NCBI GenBank assembly: GCA_029857875.1 | Contig: JAOUGB010000219.1 | Location: 1-5,111, forward strand | Source of the DNA: Desulfobacteraceae bacterium | GTDB lineage: Bacteria; Desulfobacterota; Desulfobacteria; Desulfobacterales; UBA11574 | Direction: 5' to 3' | DNA length: 5,111 nucleotides | Shown here: one piece after another, positions 1-5,111 of the stretch | Layout of the letters: every line of letters starts with the position of its first letter | Numbering within the stretch: the first letter of the stretch is position 1 | The notes under the pieces: model-generated | Databases searched by the model: none | The model's input: the letters and a program-made list of their open reading frames with translations, nothing else | What the model was told of the DNA's origin: nothing | Made by a program: the position numbers and the translations under genes

Positions 1-1106
1 ATCAGTATCATTACATTGGCCAAAAGAAGTCCGGCAAAGATTGCGGATACCACATCGGGACTTTCCTGAAACAACAGCGGACCTGGCTTTAGGCCGATCA
101 GAAGGAGGCAACCCAGCATAACCGCGGTGACCACATCGCCGGGAATTCCCAGAGTTAACATCGGCACCATTGCGCCTCCGGTGGTGCCGTTATTGGCCGC
201 CTCGGGTGCGGCAATTCCCGCAAGATTACCCTTCCCAAAAGAATCCGGATTTTTGGACCACCGCTTGGCCTCATTATAGGCCAGAAAGGCGGCGATGGTT
301 CCCCCGGTTCCAGGGATGATTCCGATAAAAGTTCCCAGGAAAGAGCTGGAAATAATGATTGGAAAGAGTTTTTTTAGCTCGCTTATAGAAGGCATCAATT
401 TACCGATCTTCTGGTCGTATCTCTTGATATCCTTGCCCACATTTTCGATCTGGACAAAAATCTGAGATATGGCAAACAAACCGATCAGCACTGGCAATAA
501 AGAAAAGCCTCCCATTAGATTGGGAATATCGAAGGAATAGCGCGCATACCCTTCTATAGGGTCAATGCCTACGGTTGCAATCAGAAGACCGAAAAAACCT
601 GCGATCAATCCCTTGGTGAGTGCCCTTCCGGCGACACTCGCGATAACCGTCAGTCCGAAAACGGTCAGGGCGAAATATTCTTCCGGGCCGAATTTAAGGG
701 CAATCTGCGCCAGTTTTGGTGCAAAAAACATCAAACAAAATGTAGAAATAATTCCTCCGATTGTGGAAGAGATGGTGGCCACGCCAATGGCTTTTCCTGC
801 TTCGCCTTTCTGGGCAAGCGGGAATCCGTCGAGGACGGTAGCCGCTGCCGAAGGTGTTCCCGGTGTCGAAATAAGAATCGCCGATATAGATCCTCCATAG
901 ATACCACCGCAAAAAGCCCCGCAAAGCATTACCATGGCGGTGCTCACATCAAGATAGAAGACAAAGGGTAGCAGGAGTATGATGCCCACAGAAGCCGTCA
1001 GGCCTGGGAGCGCGCCAACCAGTATCCCGAGGCCGACCCCTATGAAAAGAAAGGGGAAATGCATTGGATGAAGTACGAACAAAAAACCTTGGAGAATGGG
1101 GTGCAC
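1..1106 (-). CDS. tctA: TctA, large membrane subunit of a tripartite tricarboxylate transporter (3' end outside window)
   Basis: The frame is open from 1106 to the window edge and gives 368 residues; the family is usually about 500, so roughly the last 130 are missing. It is the large, many-helix permease of a TTT system and works with TctB in the inner membrane on substrate delivered by TctC. Family motifs are clear: GALPGLTA (about residues 31-38), YGGSISAILISTPGTPSAAA starting near 70, GIIPGTGG (about 262-269), APEAANNGTTGG (about 300-311) and GIPGD (about 320-324). The two PG-containing stretches, each followed by a hydrophobic helix, reflect the internal repeat of this family. I chose the GTG at 1106-1104 because AGAGGA lies upstream with suitable spacing, and HPILQGFLFVLHPM matches the usual TctA N-terminus. 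An in-frame TTG overlapping the tctB stop has no ribosome binding site, and ATG at residue 15 would cut the family N-terminus. It starts 23 bases after tctB. The family call is secure; the substrate cannot be read from sequence. Confidence 0.95.
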   Translation of the reverse strand, partial: MHPILQGFLFVLHPMHFPFLFIGVGLGILVGALPGLTASVGIILLLPFVFYLDVSTAMVMLCGAFCGGIYGGSISAILISTPGTPSAAATVLDGFPLAQKGEAGKAIGVATISSTIGGIISTFCLMFFAPKLAQIALKFGPEEYFALTVFGLTVIASVAGRALTKGLIAGFFGLLIATVGIDPIEGYARYSFDIPNLMGGFSLLPVLIGLFAISQIFVQIENVGKDIKRYDQKIGKLMPSISELKKLFPIIISSSFLGTFIGIIPGTGGTIAAFLAYNEAKRWSKNPDSFGKGNLAGIAAPEAANNGTTGGAMVPMLTLGIPGDVVTAVMLGCLLLIGLKPGPLLFQESPDVVSAIFAGLLLANVMIL

Positions 1107-1129
1107 GTTTTCGTCCTCTTTTGTTTCAG

Positions 1130-1603
1130 TCAAAACAGGTTGAATCGCGGCAGGGGAACCTTAAAAATAATTCTAAAGAGAATATACAGTATGCTGGTGG
1201 TAATTATGGAGGTTGCCACGATCTTAAGCCAATGCTTTTCGTTAAATACGAGCATGATACCGACAATAAAGGGCGGCGTCGCCACGACATATCCTGTGGC
1301 GGGAAGCAATACAGTATACCCGTAGCCGATCAAAGTGCCCAAGGACAACCTTATTATACTTTTCTTAATAAATGCCTTATCTGAAACCGGTTTAAGTTTC
1401 TTTTCCCGTGAACTCCTCCGCACTGCTAACATTCCCTCAACGACAAGAACAAAAGAGAAGATAAAAAGACAGACGCTCACAAAACAGGGAAATATTTTCG
1501 GTGAGAAGGCCAGGGTTCGCTTGGGAAATTGATAGGTCAGGGCATAGAATACAACAGACAGAATCATTAAAAAGACTCCGATGATGATCTCTTTTTTGCC
1601 CAT
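1130..1603 (-). CDS. tctB: TctB, small membrane subunit of a tripartite tricarboxylate transporter
   Basis: The product is 157 residues from the chosen start, a normal size for TctB, the small poorly conserved membrane partner of TctA. Hydrophobic segments lie at about residues 5-24, 38-59, 82-101, 103-120 and 124-146; a charged loop (RRSSREKKLK) at 62-71 separates the two halves. The FP/SP motif region after the first helix and the C-terminal VPLPRF are typical of the family. An upstream ATG at 1627 would add eight residues (MPLVMAES), and another lies at 1615. I prefer 1603 because the hydrophobic helix then starts at once, as in relatives, because GGCGGA lies just upstream (spacing short, about 4 bases), and because the 1627 ATG is buried in the 3' arm of a strong hairpin. 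The choice is not certain. It sits between tctC and tctA, and its translation may be tempered by that hairpin. Confidence 0.9.
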   Translation of the reverse strand: MGKKEIIIGVFLMILSVVFYALTYQFPKRTLAFSPKIFPCFVSVCLFIFSFVLVVEGMLAVRRSSREKKLKPVSDKAFIKKSIIRLSLGTLIGYGYTVLLPATGYVVATPPFIVGIMLVFNEKHWLKIVATSIITTSILYILFRIIFKVPLPRFNLF

Positions 1604-1618
1604 ACTTTCCGCCATAAC

Positions 1619-1656
1619 AAGCGGCATACAGCTCTGACTGGGCTGTATGCCGGCTT
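1619..1656 (-). terminator. Strong hairpin between tctC and tctB (attenuator, mRNA stabiliser or plus-strand terminator)
   Basis: An 11-bp perfect stem, CGGCATACAGC against GCTGTATGCCG, has a 9-base loop and is extended by three more pairs after a one-base bulge. On the minus strand it begins about 15 bases after the tctC stop and is followed by GTTATGG, which is not a good U-tract. Full termination of the operon there is therefore unlikely. On the plus strand the same stem is followed by CTTTTTCTT and looks like a proper intrinsic terminator, although no plus-strand gene is seen. In binding-protein operons such hairpins often protect the upstream binding-protein message or cause partial termination, giving more binding protein than permease. 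That role is inferred here. Confidence 0.6.
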
Positions 1657-1670
1657 TTTCTTATAATGAC

Positions 1671-2657
1671 TTATTTGTAACGAGTACCCAGCTTATTCTC
1701 TATGATCAGCTTCTTAAAAAACTCATTCTCATCGGCGATGTGTTTTCTGAAATCCTGGGTGCCCTTATACTCCAGGGTGATGCCGCCCTTTTTGGCCAGC
1801 TCCTGAAAGTCAGGATCATCCATGGTCGCCTTAAAGGCGTCATGAAGCACCTTGACCCTATCTGCGGGCGTTCCTTTTGGAACCGCCAACCCCCTCCACT
1901 GCCCGAGGACAAAATCCAAGCCCTGCTCCCTGGCTGTAGGAATATCTGGGAACTCTTTCATCCGTTCTTTAGAAAAGACGGCAAGACAGCGTAACTGACC
2001 CGCAGCAATCTGGGGAACACCTTCCGGAGGAGACAGATTGCAAGCATCGATGTGTCCACCCACTGTAGATACAACGGTTGGGCCGCCGCCCTTGTGCGGG
2101 ACATGGTTAAACTGAACCCCGGCTGCCTTCTCAAGGGCCAGAGCGATTATATGAGTGCCCCCGCCTGCTCCGGCATTGCCCAGGGTAACCTGACCAGGTT
2201 TCGATCTAGCCGCTGCGATCAGATCATTGATGTTTTTAAATGGGGAATCGCTATGAACCAGAATCCAGCAAGGGGTGTTAACCAGCATGATTACCGGATC
2301 AAAGGTCAGATCGTCGTAAGGAACGACGCTCATGTGCGTTTTGGTCAATGAAGCCGTTATCCAGGCTAAACAGTAATAGCCATCCGGCCTCTTCTTCATG
2401 GCCTCCGTATAGCCCGGAACGGCGCCGCCTCCTGGCCGATTCACGATGATCACAGGTGCGCCCAAATATTTGGGAACAACGGTTAGAAAGGTTCGAAAAA
2501 CGGTATCAGTGGCACCTCCCACTTCCCATGGAATCATGAGTTCAATCTCGCGTGAAGGATACTTTCCTTTTTTAGCTTCCACAAGATCAGCCAGACCCGC
2601 GATTAATACGATCGCAAGCCCAACGCCTAAGACCTTATATAATTTTCTTCCTTTCAT
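1671..2657 (-). CDS. tctC: TctC, periplasmic solute-binding protein of the TTT system
   Basis: The product is 328 residues, the normal length for the TctC/Bug family of periplasmic receptors that deliver organic anions to TctAB. Residues 1-28 are a Sec signal peptide: a basic start (MKGRKLYK), a hydrophobic core, and probable cleavage after VEA before KKGKYP. The mature protein shows the family landmarks in order: [14 protein letters not shown] (42-55), [12 protein letters not shown] (71-82) followed by PDGYYCL (91-97), [10 protein letters not shown] (160-169), [12 protein letters not shown] (185-196), GGHID (200-204) and [10 protein letters not shown] (259-268). The start at 2657 is set by GGGAGGTGA, with GGAGG seven bases before ATG; a longer reading from 2714 has no such site. 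The mature part holds four cysteines (96, 130, 206, 224), which is notable for a periplasmic protein. The ligand is unknown; despite the name, Bug proteins bind many carboxylates and other small anions. Its signal peptide is almost the same as that of the neighbouring, unrelated DctP. Confidence 0.95.
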   Translation of the reverse strand: MKGRKLYKVLGVGLAIVLIAGLADLVEAKKGKYPSREIELMIPWEVGGATDTVFRTFLTVVPKYLGAPVIIVNRPGGGAVPGYTEAMKKRPDGYYCLAWITASLTKTHMSVVPYDDLTFDPVIMLVNTPCWILVHSDSPFKNINDLIAAARSKPGQVTLGNAGAGGGTHIIALALEKAAGVQFNHVPHKGGGPTVVSTVGGHIDACNLSPPEGVPQIAAGQLRCLAVFSKERMKEFPDIPTAREQGLDFVLGQWRGLAVPKGTPADRVKVLHDAFKATMDDPDFQELAKKGGITLEYKGTQDFRKHIADENEFFKKLIIENKLGTRYK

Positions 2658-2693
2658 CACTTCACCTCCCTTCGTCAAGTCTTCTGAGTTAAT
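2562..2693 (-). repeat. Leader-plus-signal-peptide block, copy at tctC
   Basis: This segment covers 36 bases upstream of the tctC ATG and the first 32 codons. It aligns with the matching segment of dctP at 3900-4032. Counted by eye, about 71 of 96 coding bases and 23 of 32 residues are identical. The upstream parts share ATTAACT, GAAGA and the ribosome binding region at nearly the same distance (36 against 37 bases). The likeness stops just after the signal peptide cleavage site. Confidence 0.75.
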
Positions 2694-2897
2694 ACCTGAA
2701 TTTTGCAAGCCCAATTTTGAAAGGTGAAAATTACTTTTCAGTTTCAGTTAGATAAAAATGATTTCATTTTCCAAAAGTGTTGCTTGATTGTGAAAAATTA
2801 ACAAGAAAACGGTTTTAACTGCCTCCCGATGGGAGCGTCGAGTTTACCGAATCTACTGCGTTGGAAAAGAGTTGGAATTATCTACTATATTTGCTTC

Positions 2898-2922
2898 TTT
2901 GTCGCCTTGTACCTTCGACAAA
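2898..2922. promoter_or_regulatory. Inverted repeat TTTGTCG-N11-CGACAAA, possible operator
   Basis: Two perfect 7-base half-sites are separated by 11 bases, about 240 bases upstream of tctC. The size and spacing would suit a dimeric regulator binding neighbouring turns of the helix, or a small RNA hairpin. No regulator gene is in the window to link it to, and a repeat this size can occur by chance. Confidence 0.3.
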
Positions 2923-2934
2923 CCCGGCACTGAC

Positions 2935-2974
2935 AAAAAATCCCGCAATAAATCATTTGTTAAATACCTTATTG
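2935..2974 (-). terminator. Possible weak intrinsic terminator after dctP
   Basis: Starting about 31 bases after the dctP stop, the minus-strand RNA can form a 13-position stem (CAATAAGGTATTT against AAATGATTTATTG) with a three-base AAC loop, one mismatch and two G-U pairs. It is followed by CGGGA and then six T residues. The stem is AT-rich and the T-run starts five bases after it, so termination would be partial at best. It would partly uncouple dctP from tctCBA. Confidence 0.35.
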
Positions 2975-3005
2975 GAGTCCATTATATTTTCGTATTACTT
3001 AACCT

Positions 3006-3995
3006 TTATTGCGCCAACACCTCTTTCCAGGTTGTTACGGGCCACTCTGTCTTGAAAAGCTCCTCGACCGCAGGTTTTCCCTTTTTTCTGAAGGACTCTG
3101 CATCAGGAATAACGACCTGCATTCCCTTTTTCTGAAGATCGACAATAATATTGGTTTCGCCTTCCTTTATTTTGTTGTTGGCCCAATCCGTTGCTTTTTT
3201 AGCGGCCTTGAGAATCAGGGATTGATCTTTTTTGGACAATCCATTAAAAAAAGCCTTATTGATCAAAATCCCGCCTGTTTGAACGAGGTGATTGGTAATC
3301 GTAAGATGGGTCTGAACCTCATTCAATTTGAAGGATGCAATCTGTGGCAGATCTCCCTCAGAGGCCTCTGCTCTTCCTTCTTTCAAGGAATTGTATAGAT
3401 CGGGAAGAGGAATCGGAACCGGATCCGCACCCATTTCTTTCCAGACAGCAATCCATGTCTTTACCGTTGGAAGCCGAAGTTTCAGTTTTAAAACATCTTC
3501 CGGTGTATAAATGGGTTTATTTGATGTGGTCTGGCGAAGCCCCCGGTAAACGATGCCCAAGTATTTCATGTTTCCGTTCTTCTTCACAAGTTCCTTTGCC
3601 TTCTTGCCCAAGGGACCTTCCCAGACCCTCATGAAGTGATCAAAGTCTTTCATGACGTAAGGGGCATTGAAAAAGAAATACTGAGGTGCAGAGACTTCAA
3701 GTGGCCTTCCCCCTGTTGCCTGCATCTCCACCTTAGCTTTACTACACCATTCATTAATCTCCTCTTCCGAACCGCTCGCAGGCTGGACCTGTACTTCTAT
3801 GTTGCCCTTGCTTTCCTTTTCTACCACTTCCTTGAACTTCTCACTGGCATCACAAAGGATATGTCCAATCTTGAATGGACTGGCCAGACGGATCACAGTC
3901 TTTGCCTTTTTAGCCTCGGAAAAGCCAGCCAAGCCCACGATTAAAAAAATAGCAAGCCCTATTGTTAAAACCGTATATAGTTTTCTCCCTTTCAT
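3006..3995 (-). CDS. dctP: DctP-family periplasmic solute-binding protein of a TRAP transporter
   Basis: The product is 329 residues, normal for the DctP family, which binds carboxylates in the periplasm for TRAP (DctQM-type) secondary transporters. A Sec signal peptide covers residues 1-28 (MKGRKLYTVL, hydrophobic core, probable cleavage after SEA before KKAK). Family signs are IRLASPFKIGH near the mature start, GLRQTTSNKPIYTPEDV (152-168), then LKLRLP (171-176), whose Arg174 corresponds to the conserved carboxylate-binding arginine, then GADPVPIPLPDLYNSLKEGR (189-208) and LTITNH (231-236) with the conserved Asn. The usual VDG-Q/E stretch is replaced by AEASEGDLPQ, so ligand contacts may differ. 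The start at 3995 is set by GGAGGGGGA, with GGAGG seven bases before ATG; a reading from 4040 would add 15 poorly supported residues. The mature part has two cysteines (48 and 84). No DctQ or DctM gene is in the window; the downstream genes are a TTT system. It could serve a TRAP permease elsewhere, or be a sensor or accessory receptor here. Confidence 0.93.
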   Translation of the reverse strand: MKGRKLYTVLTIGLAIFLIVGLAGFSEAKKAKTVIRLASPFKIGHILCDASEKFKEVVEKESKGNIEVQVQPASGSEEEINEWCSKAKVEMQATGGRPLEVSAPQYFFFNAPYVMKDFDHFMRVWEGPLGKKAKELVKKNGNMKYLGIVYRGLRQTTSNKPIYTPEDVLKLKLRLPTVKTWIAVWKEMGADPVPIPLPDLYNSLKEGRAEASEGDLPQIASFKLNEVQTHLTITNHLVQTGGILINKAFFNGLSKKDQSLILKAAKKATDWANNKIKEGETNIIVDLQKKGMQVVIPDAESFRKKGKPAVEELFKTEWPVTTWKEVLAQ

Positions 3996-4032
3996 CGCTC
4001 CCCCTCCATTGTTTAGGATCTTCCAAGTTAAT
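3900..4032 (-). repeat. Leader-plus-signal-peptide block, copy at dctP
   Basis: This is the partner of the block at 2562-2693: 37 bases of leader, the ribosome binding site and 32 codons of signal peptide. The two mature proteins that follow show no comparable likeness. The shared part therefore looks like a unit that was copied or exchanged, rather than a sign that the whole genes are paralogues. Confidence 0.75.
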
Positions 4033-4075
4033 CGATCCATTTTTTTACTCCCTTATCGGAGCCCATTTTATCCAA
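4028..4075 (-). CDS. Possible 15-residue leader peptide between the M24 gene and dctP
   Basis: A tiny frame, MDKMGSDKGVKKWID, starts at TTG 4075-4073 (or at ATG 4066-4064) and ends at TAA 4028. It lies downstream of a perfect AGGAGGTGAT ribosome binding site at 4092-4083, but the spacing to TTG is about 11 bases and to ATG about 20, both longer than ideal. It ends about 32 bases before the dctP ATG. If translated it could couple dctP translation to the upstream gene. It may equally be meaningless sequence behind a relic ribosome binding site. Confidence 0.2.
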   Translation of the reverse strand: MDKMGSDKGVKKWID

Positions 4076-4082
4076 AAGTAAT

Positions 4083-4092
4083 ATCACCTCCT
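4083..4092 (-). promoter_or_regulatory. Perfect Shine-Dalgarno sequence without an evident gene
   Basis: AGGAGGTGAT is a full ten-base complement to the 3' end of 16S rRNA and lies two bases after the M24 stop codon. No ATG or GTG occurs at the usual 5-10 base distance; the first candidates are TTG at 11 and ATG at 20. The real dctP start is about 87 bases away and has its own GGAGGGGGA. It may be a ribosome standby site, the site for a leader peptide, or what remains of an earlier gene start. Confidence 0.6.
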
Positions 4093-4094
4093 AT

Positions 4095-5111
4095 CTATTT
4101 CTCCAGGATTCCAGGCCGCTGGAACGTATATCCCCCGATTTCCACTCCAATTGTCGGAAATTGAACCGGTTTTGAGAGGAGCACGGGGCCCTTTGACGTT
4201 GCGATCATGGTATCTTCACTCTTTGTTCCTGCAATCGAAGGGTTCCAGCAAAAGGCCTGATTTTCCTGTATGATGTCGGGAGTTTGGAAATTCACCCGAT
4301 AGTCACGACCGGTATATCCCGTTGCTCCACCTTGATGGTGAAGCTGGTATTCCTCGGGATATCCTCTCTCTTGATACGCCGCTATTCCCTTTTTCAAAAC
4401 CTCTACCACCGGCTTTTCAGGGATGGTGTTGGCCATCAGTACACATTCGATATAGACATTGTCTTCATACTGTTTTTTTAACTCAGGAGGTATTTTGCCG
4501 AATTGTACAAAGCGTGTGAGTGTGACGATTAATCCCCATTTTCTGGCATTCACACCAAGCATAGCCCGTTTTTTAATTCTTTTTTCAGTGGCGATGGGAT
4601 GGCGGAAATTAGCAATCCGTTCATCTGCGGCACAAAAAGTAGTAACAAAATCGACCCGATCGGCCCACAACCTTCCTGAAAGCCTACCAATAACTTCACA
4701 TTCCTTATCTCCGGGCTCGATTGTTTTCGCGGTTTCTTCGACAGCCTGGGAAGCCAGGAGACCTACTTTTTTATACCGTTCTACCTCCCACGGGGTCAAA
4801 GAATAGCGCAATGGATTGATATGATGTTCAATATTCTCTGTTCCAGGATAAAAAGAGTCAGCGCCCACTCTGCCGTTTTTGGTAAGCTTTTCAACGAATT
4901 CCTTCTCCCGTTCTTCAAACCATTTATAGGTTATTAGTTCATAACCCTGTTCAAGAATTTTTTCTTCCCTCTCTATTCGCGGGGCCTCAATATTGTTGCA
5001 AATAACGTATTCTTTTTCATTTGTAAGAAGGAGAGGGGCTGCACCCATTTCAGTGGCAATGCCAACGAGGTTGAGACGGCCTCCCGTGAGCCAGGAAAAA
5101 TTACACTGCTT
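4095..5111 (-). CDS. M24 (pita-bread fold) family protein, probably metal-free; 5' end outside window
   Basis: The frame is open to the window edge and gives 338 residues; relatives are about 370-400, so perhaps 30-40 N-terminal residues are missing. An internal ATG at 5048 is not the true start, since FSWLTGG and NLVGIATE upstream of it belong to the creatinase/prolidase N-terminal domain. That domain covers about residues 1-115 of the fragment, and the M24 domain covers the rest. There is no signal peptide in view, so it is probably cytoplasmic. Aligned by eye with PepP and methionine aminopeptidase, four of the five metal ligands are replaced: first Asp by Gly (codon 4554-4556), second Asp by Thr (4521-4523), His by Gly in HHQGGATGY (4326-4328) and Glu by Asn in FCWNPS (4242-4244). 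The last Glu, in KSEDT (4215-4217), is kept. A His in FRHP (4599-4601) sits near the catalytic His of the family. Known metal-free members include creatinase, so an enzyme acting on a small amidino or amide compound is possible. Xaa-Pro peptidase activity is unlikely. Confidence 0.85.
   Translation of the reverse strand, partial: KQCNFSWLTGGRLNLVGIATEMGAAPLLLTNEKEYVICNNIEAPRIEREEKILEQGYELITYKWFEEREKEFVEKLTKNGRVGADSFYPGTENIEHHINPLRYSLTPWEVERYKKVGLLASQAVEETAKTIEPGDKECEVIGRLSGRLWADRVDFVTTFCAADERIANFRHPIATEKRIKKRAMLGVNARKWGLIVTLTRFVQFGKIPPELKKQYEDNVYIECVLMANTIPEKPVVEVLKKGIAAYQERGYPEEYQLHHQGGATGYTGRDYRVNFQTPDIIQENQAFCWNPSIAGTKSEDTMIATSKGPVLLSKPVQFPTIGVEIGGYTFQRPGILEK

Larger units (their letters stand above)
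2658..3005 (-). other. 348-base AT-rich spacer between dctP and tctC, no gene seen
   Basis: No convincing coding frame is present on either strand. It holds a weak terminator-like hairpin just after dctP, an inverted repeat at 2898-2922, a short CTCCC/GGGAG dyad at 2823-2835, a small AAAAC-G-GTTTT palindrome near 2807-2817, and the tctC ribosome binding site at 2662-2670. A GG-N10-GC spacing (2906 to 2893) faintly resembles a sigma-54 site, but the flanking bases fit poorly. TATCTA and TATTAA boxes could be -10 elements, but no good -35 sits at 16-18 bases from them. The length of the spacer suggests that tctCBA has its own promoter; I cannot place it firmly. Confidence 0.6.

Noticed and set aside
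565..900. Plus-strand open frame of 111 codons
   Set aside because: It lies antisense to tctA, whose frame carries clear family motifs throughout; the plus-strand product resembles no family and is a shadow.
694..924. Minus-strand frame of 76 codons inside tctA
   Set aside because: It is a +1/+2 shadow of tctA, rich in Arg and aromatic residues, with no ribosome binding site; the tctA frame is intact across it.
1647..1994. Plus-strand frame of 115 codons opposite the end of tctC
   Set aside because: Antisense to strongly conserved tctC coding sequence, with no family resemblance and no supporting start site.
2893..2906. GG-N10-GC spacing resembling a sigma-54 promoter
   Set aside because: Only the two dinucleotides fit; the flanking bases (AGGCGAC and AAGC) depart from TGGCAC and TTGC, and such spacing is common by chance.
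2878..2982. Minus-strand small frame MDSNKVFNK, then TGA, then FIAGFFVSAGFVEGTRRQ and a short basic tail
   Set aside because: It looks like a tiny signal or membrane peptide broken by one in-frame TGA, but it has no ribosome binding site, overlaps the terminator-like hairpin and T-run, and there is no sign of a selenocysteine element. Chance is the simpler reading.
2861..3135. Plus-strand frames of 64 and 87 codons over the dctP-tctC spacer
   Set aside because: Low-complexity AT-rich translation, no ribosome binding site, and they run into the 3' end of dctP in antisense.
4095..5048. M24 gene starting at the ATG at 5048
   Set aside because: The frame continues upstream to the window edge, and those 21 residues carry family motifs of the N-terminal domain, so the true start is outside the window.

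Overview
All genes in this window read on the minus strand and form one transport-and-enzyme cluster. In transcription order (high to low coordinates) they are an M24 'pita-bread' family protein (5' end outside the window), a TRAP-type periplasmic solute-binding protein (DctP family), then the three parts of a tripartite tricarboxylate transporter (TTT): binding protein TctC, small membrane subunit TctB and large membrane subunit TctA (C-terminus outside the window). No rRNA, tRNA, CRISPR array, insertion sequence or integrase is seen. The plus strand carries no convincing gene.

The organism is a Gram-negative-type bacterium: two exported periplasmic binding proteins with Sec signal peptides, TTT and TRAP families, and good GGAGG-type ribosome binding sites. 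Moderate GC and an organic-acid uptake cluster would suit an anaerobic deltaproteobacterium (Desulfobacterota-like), but that assignment is only a guess.

Layout: 5111-4095 M24 protein; 4094-3996 short spacer holding a perfect Shine-Dalgarno sequence that does not serve the annotated dctP start, plus a possible 15-codon leader; 3995-3006 dctP; 3005-2658 a 348-base AT-rich spacer with a possible weak terminator and an inverted repeat; 2657-1671 tctC; 1670-1604 spacer with a strong hairpin; 1603-1130 tctB; 1106-1 tctA.

The likely working model is that the binding proteins capture an organic anion in the periplasm, TctAB carries it through the inner membrane, and the M24 protein may act on it or a derivative in the cytoplasm. 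Three points deserve attention. First, DctP and TctC belong to different families, yet their 5' leaders and signal peptides are near copies, while the mature proteins are not alike. Second, the M24 protein has lost four of the five metal ligands of its family but keeps a His near the catalytic position, a pattern that recalls metal-free creatinase rather than an aminopeptidase. Third, a TRAP binding protein sits beside a TTT system with no TRAP membrane subunit in view.
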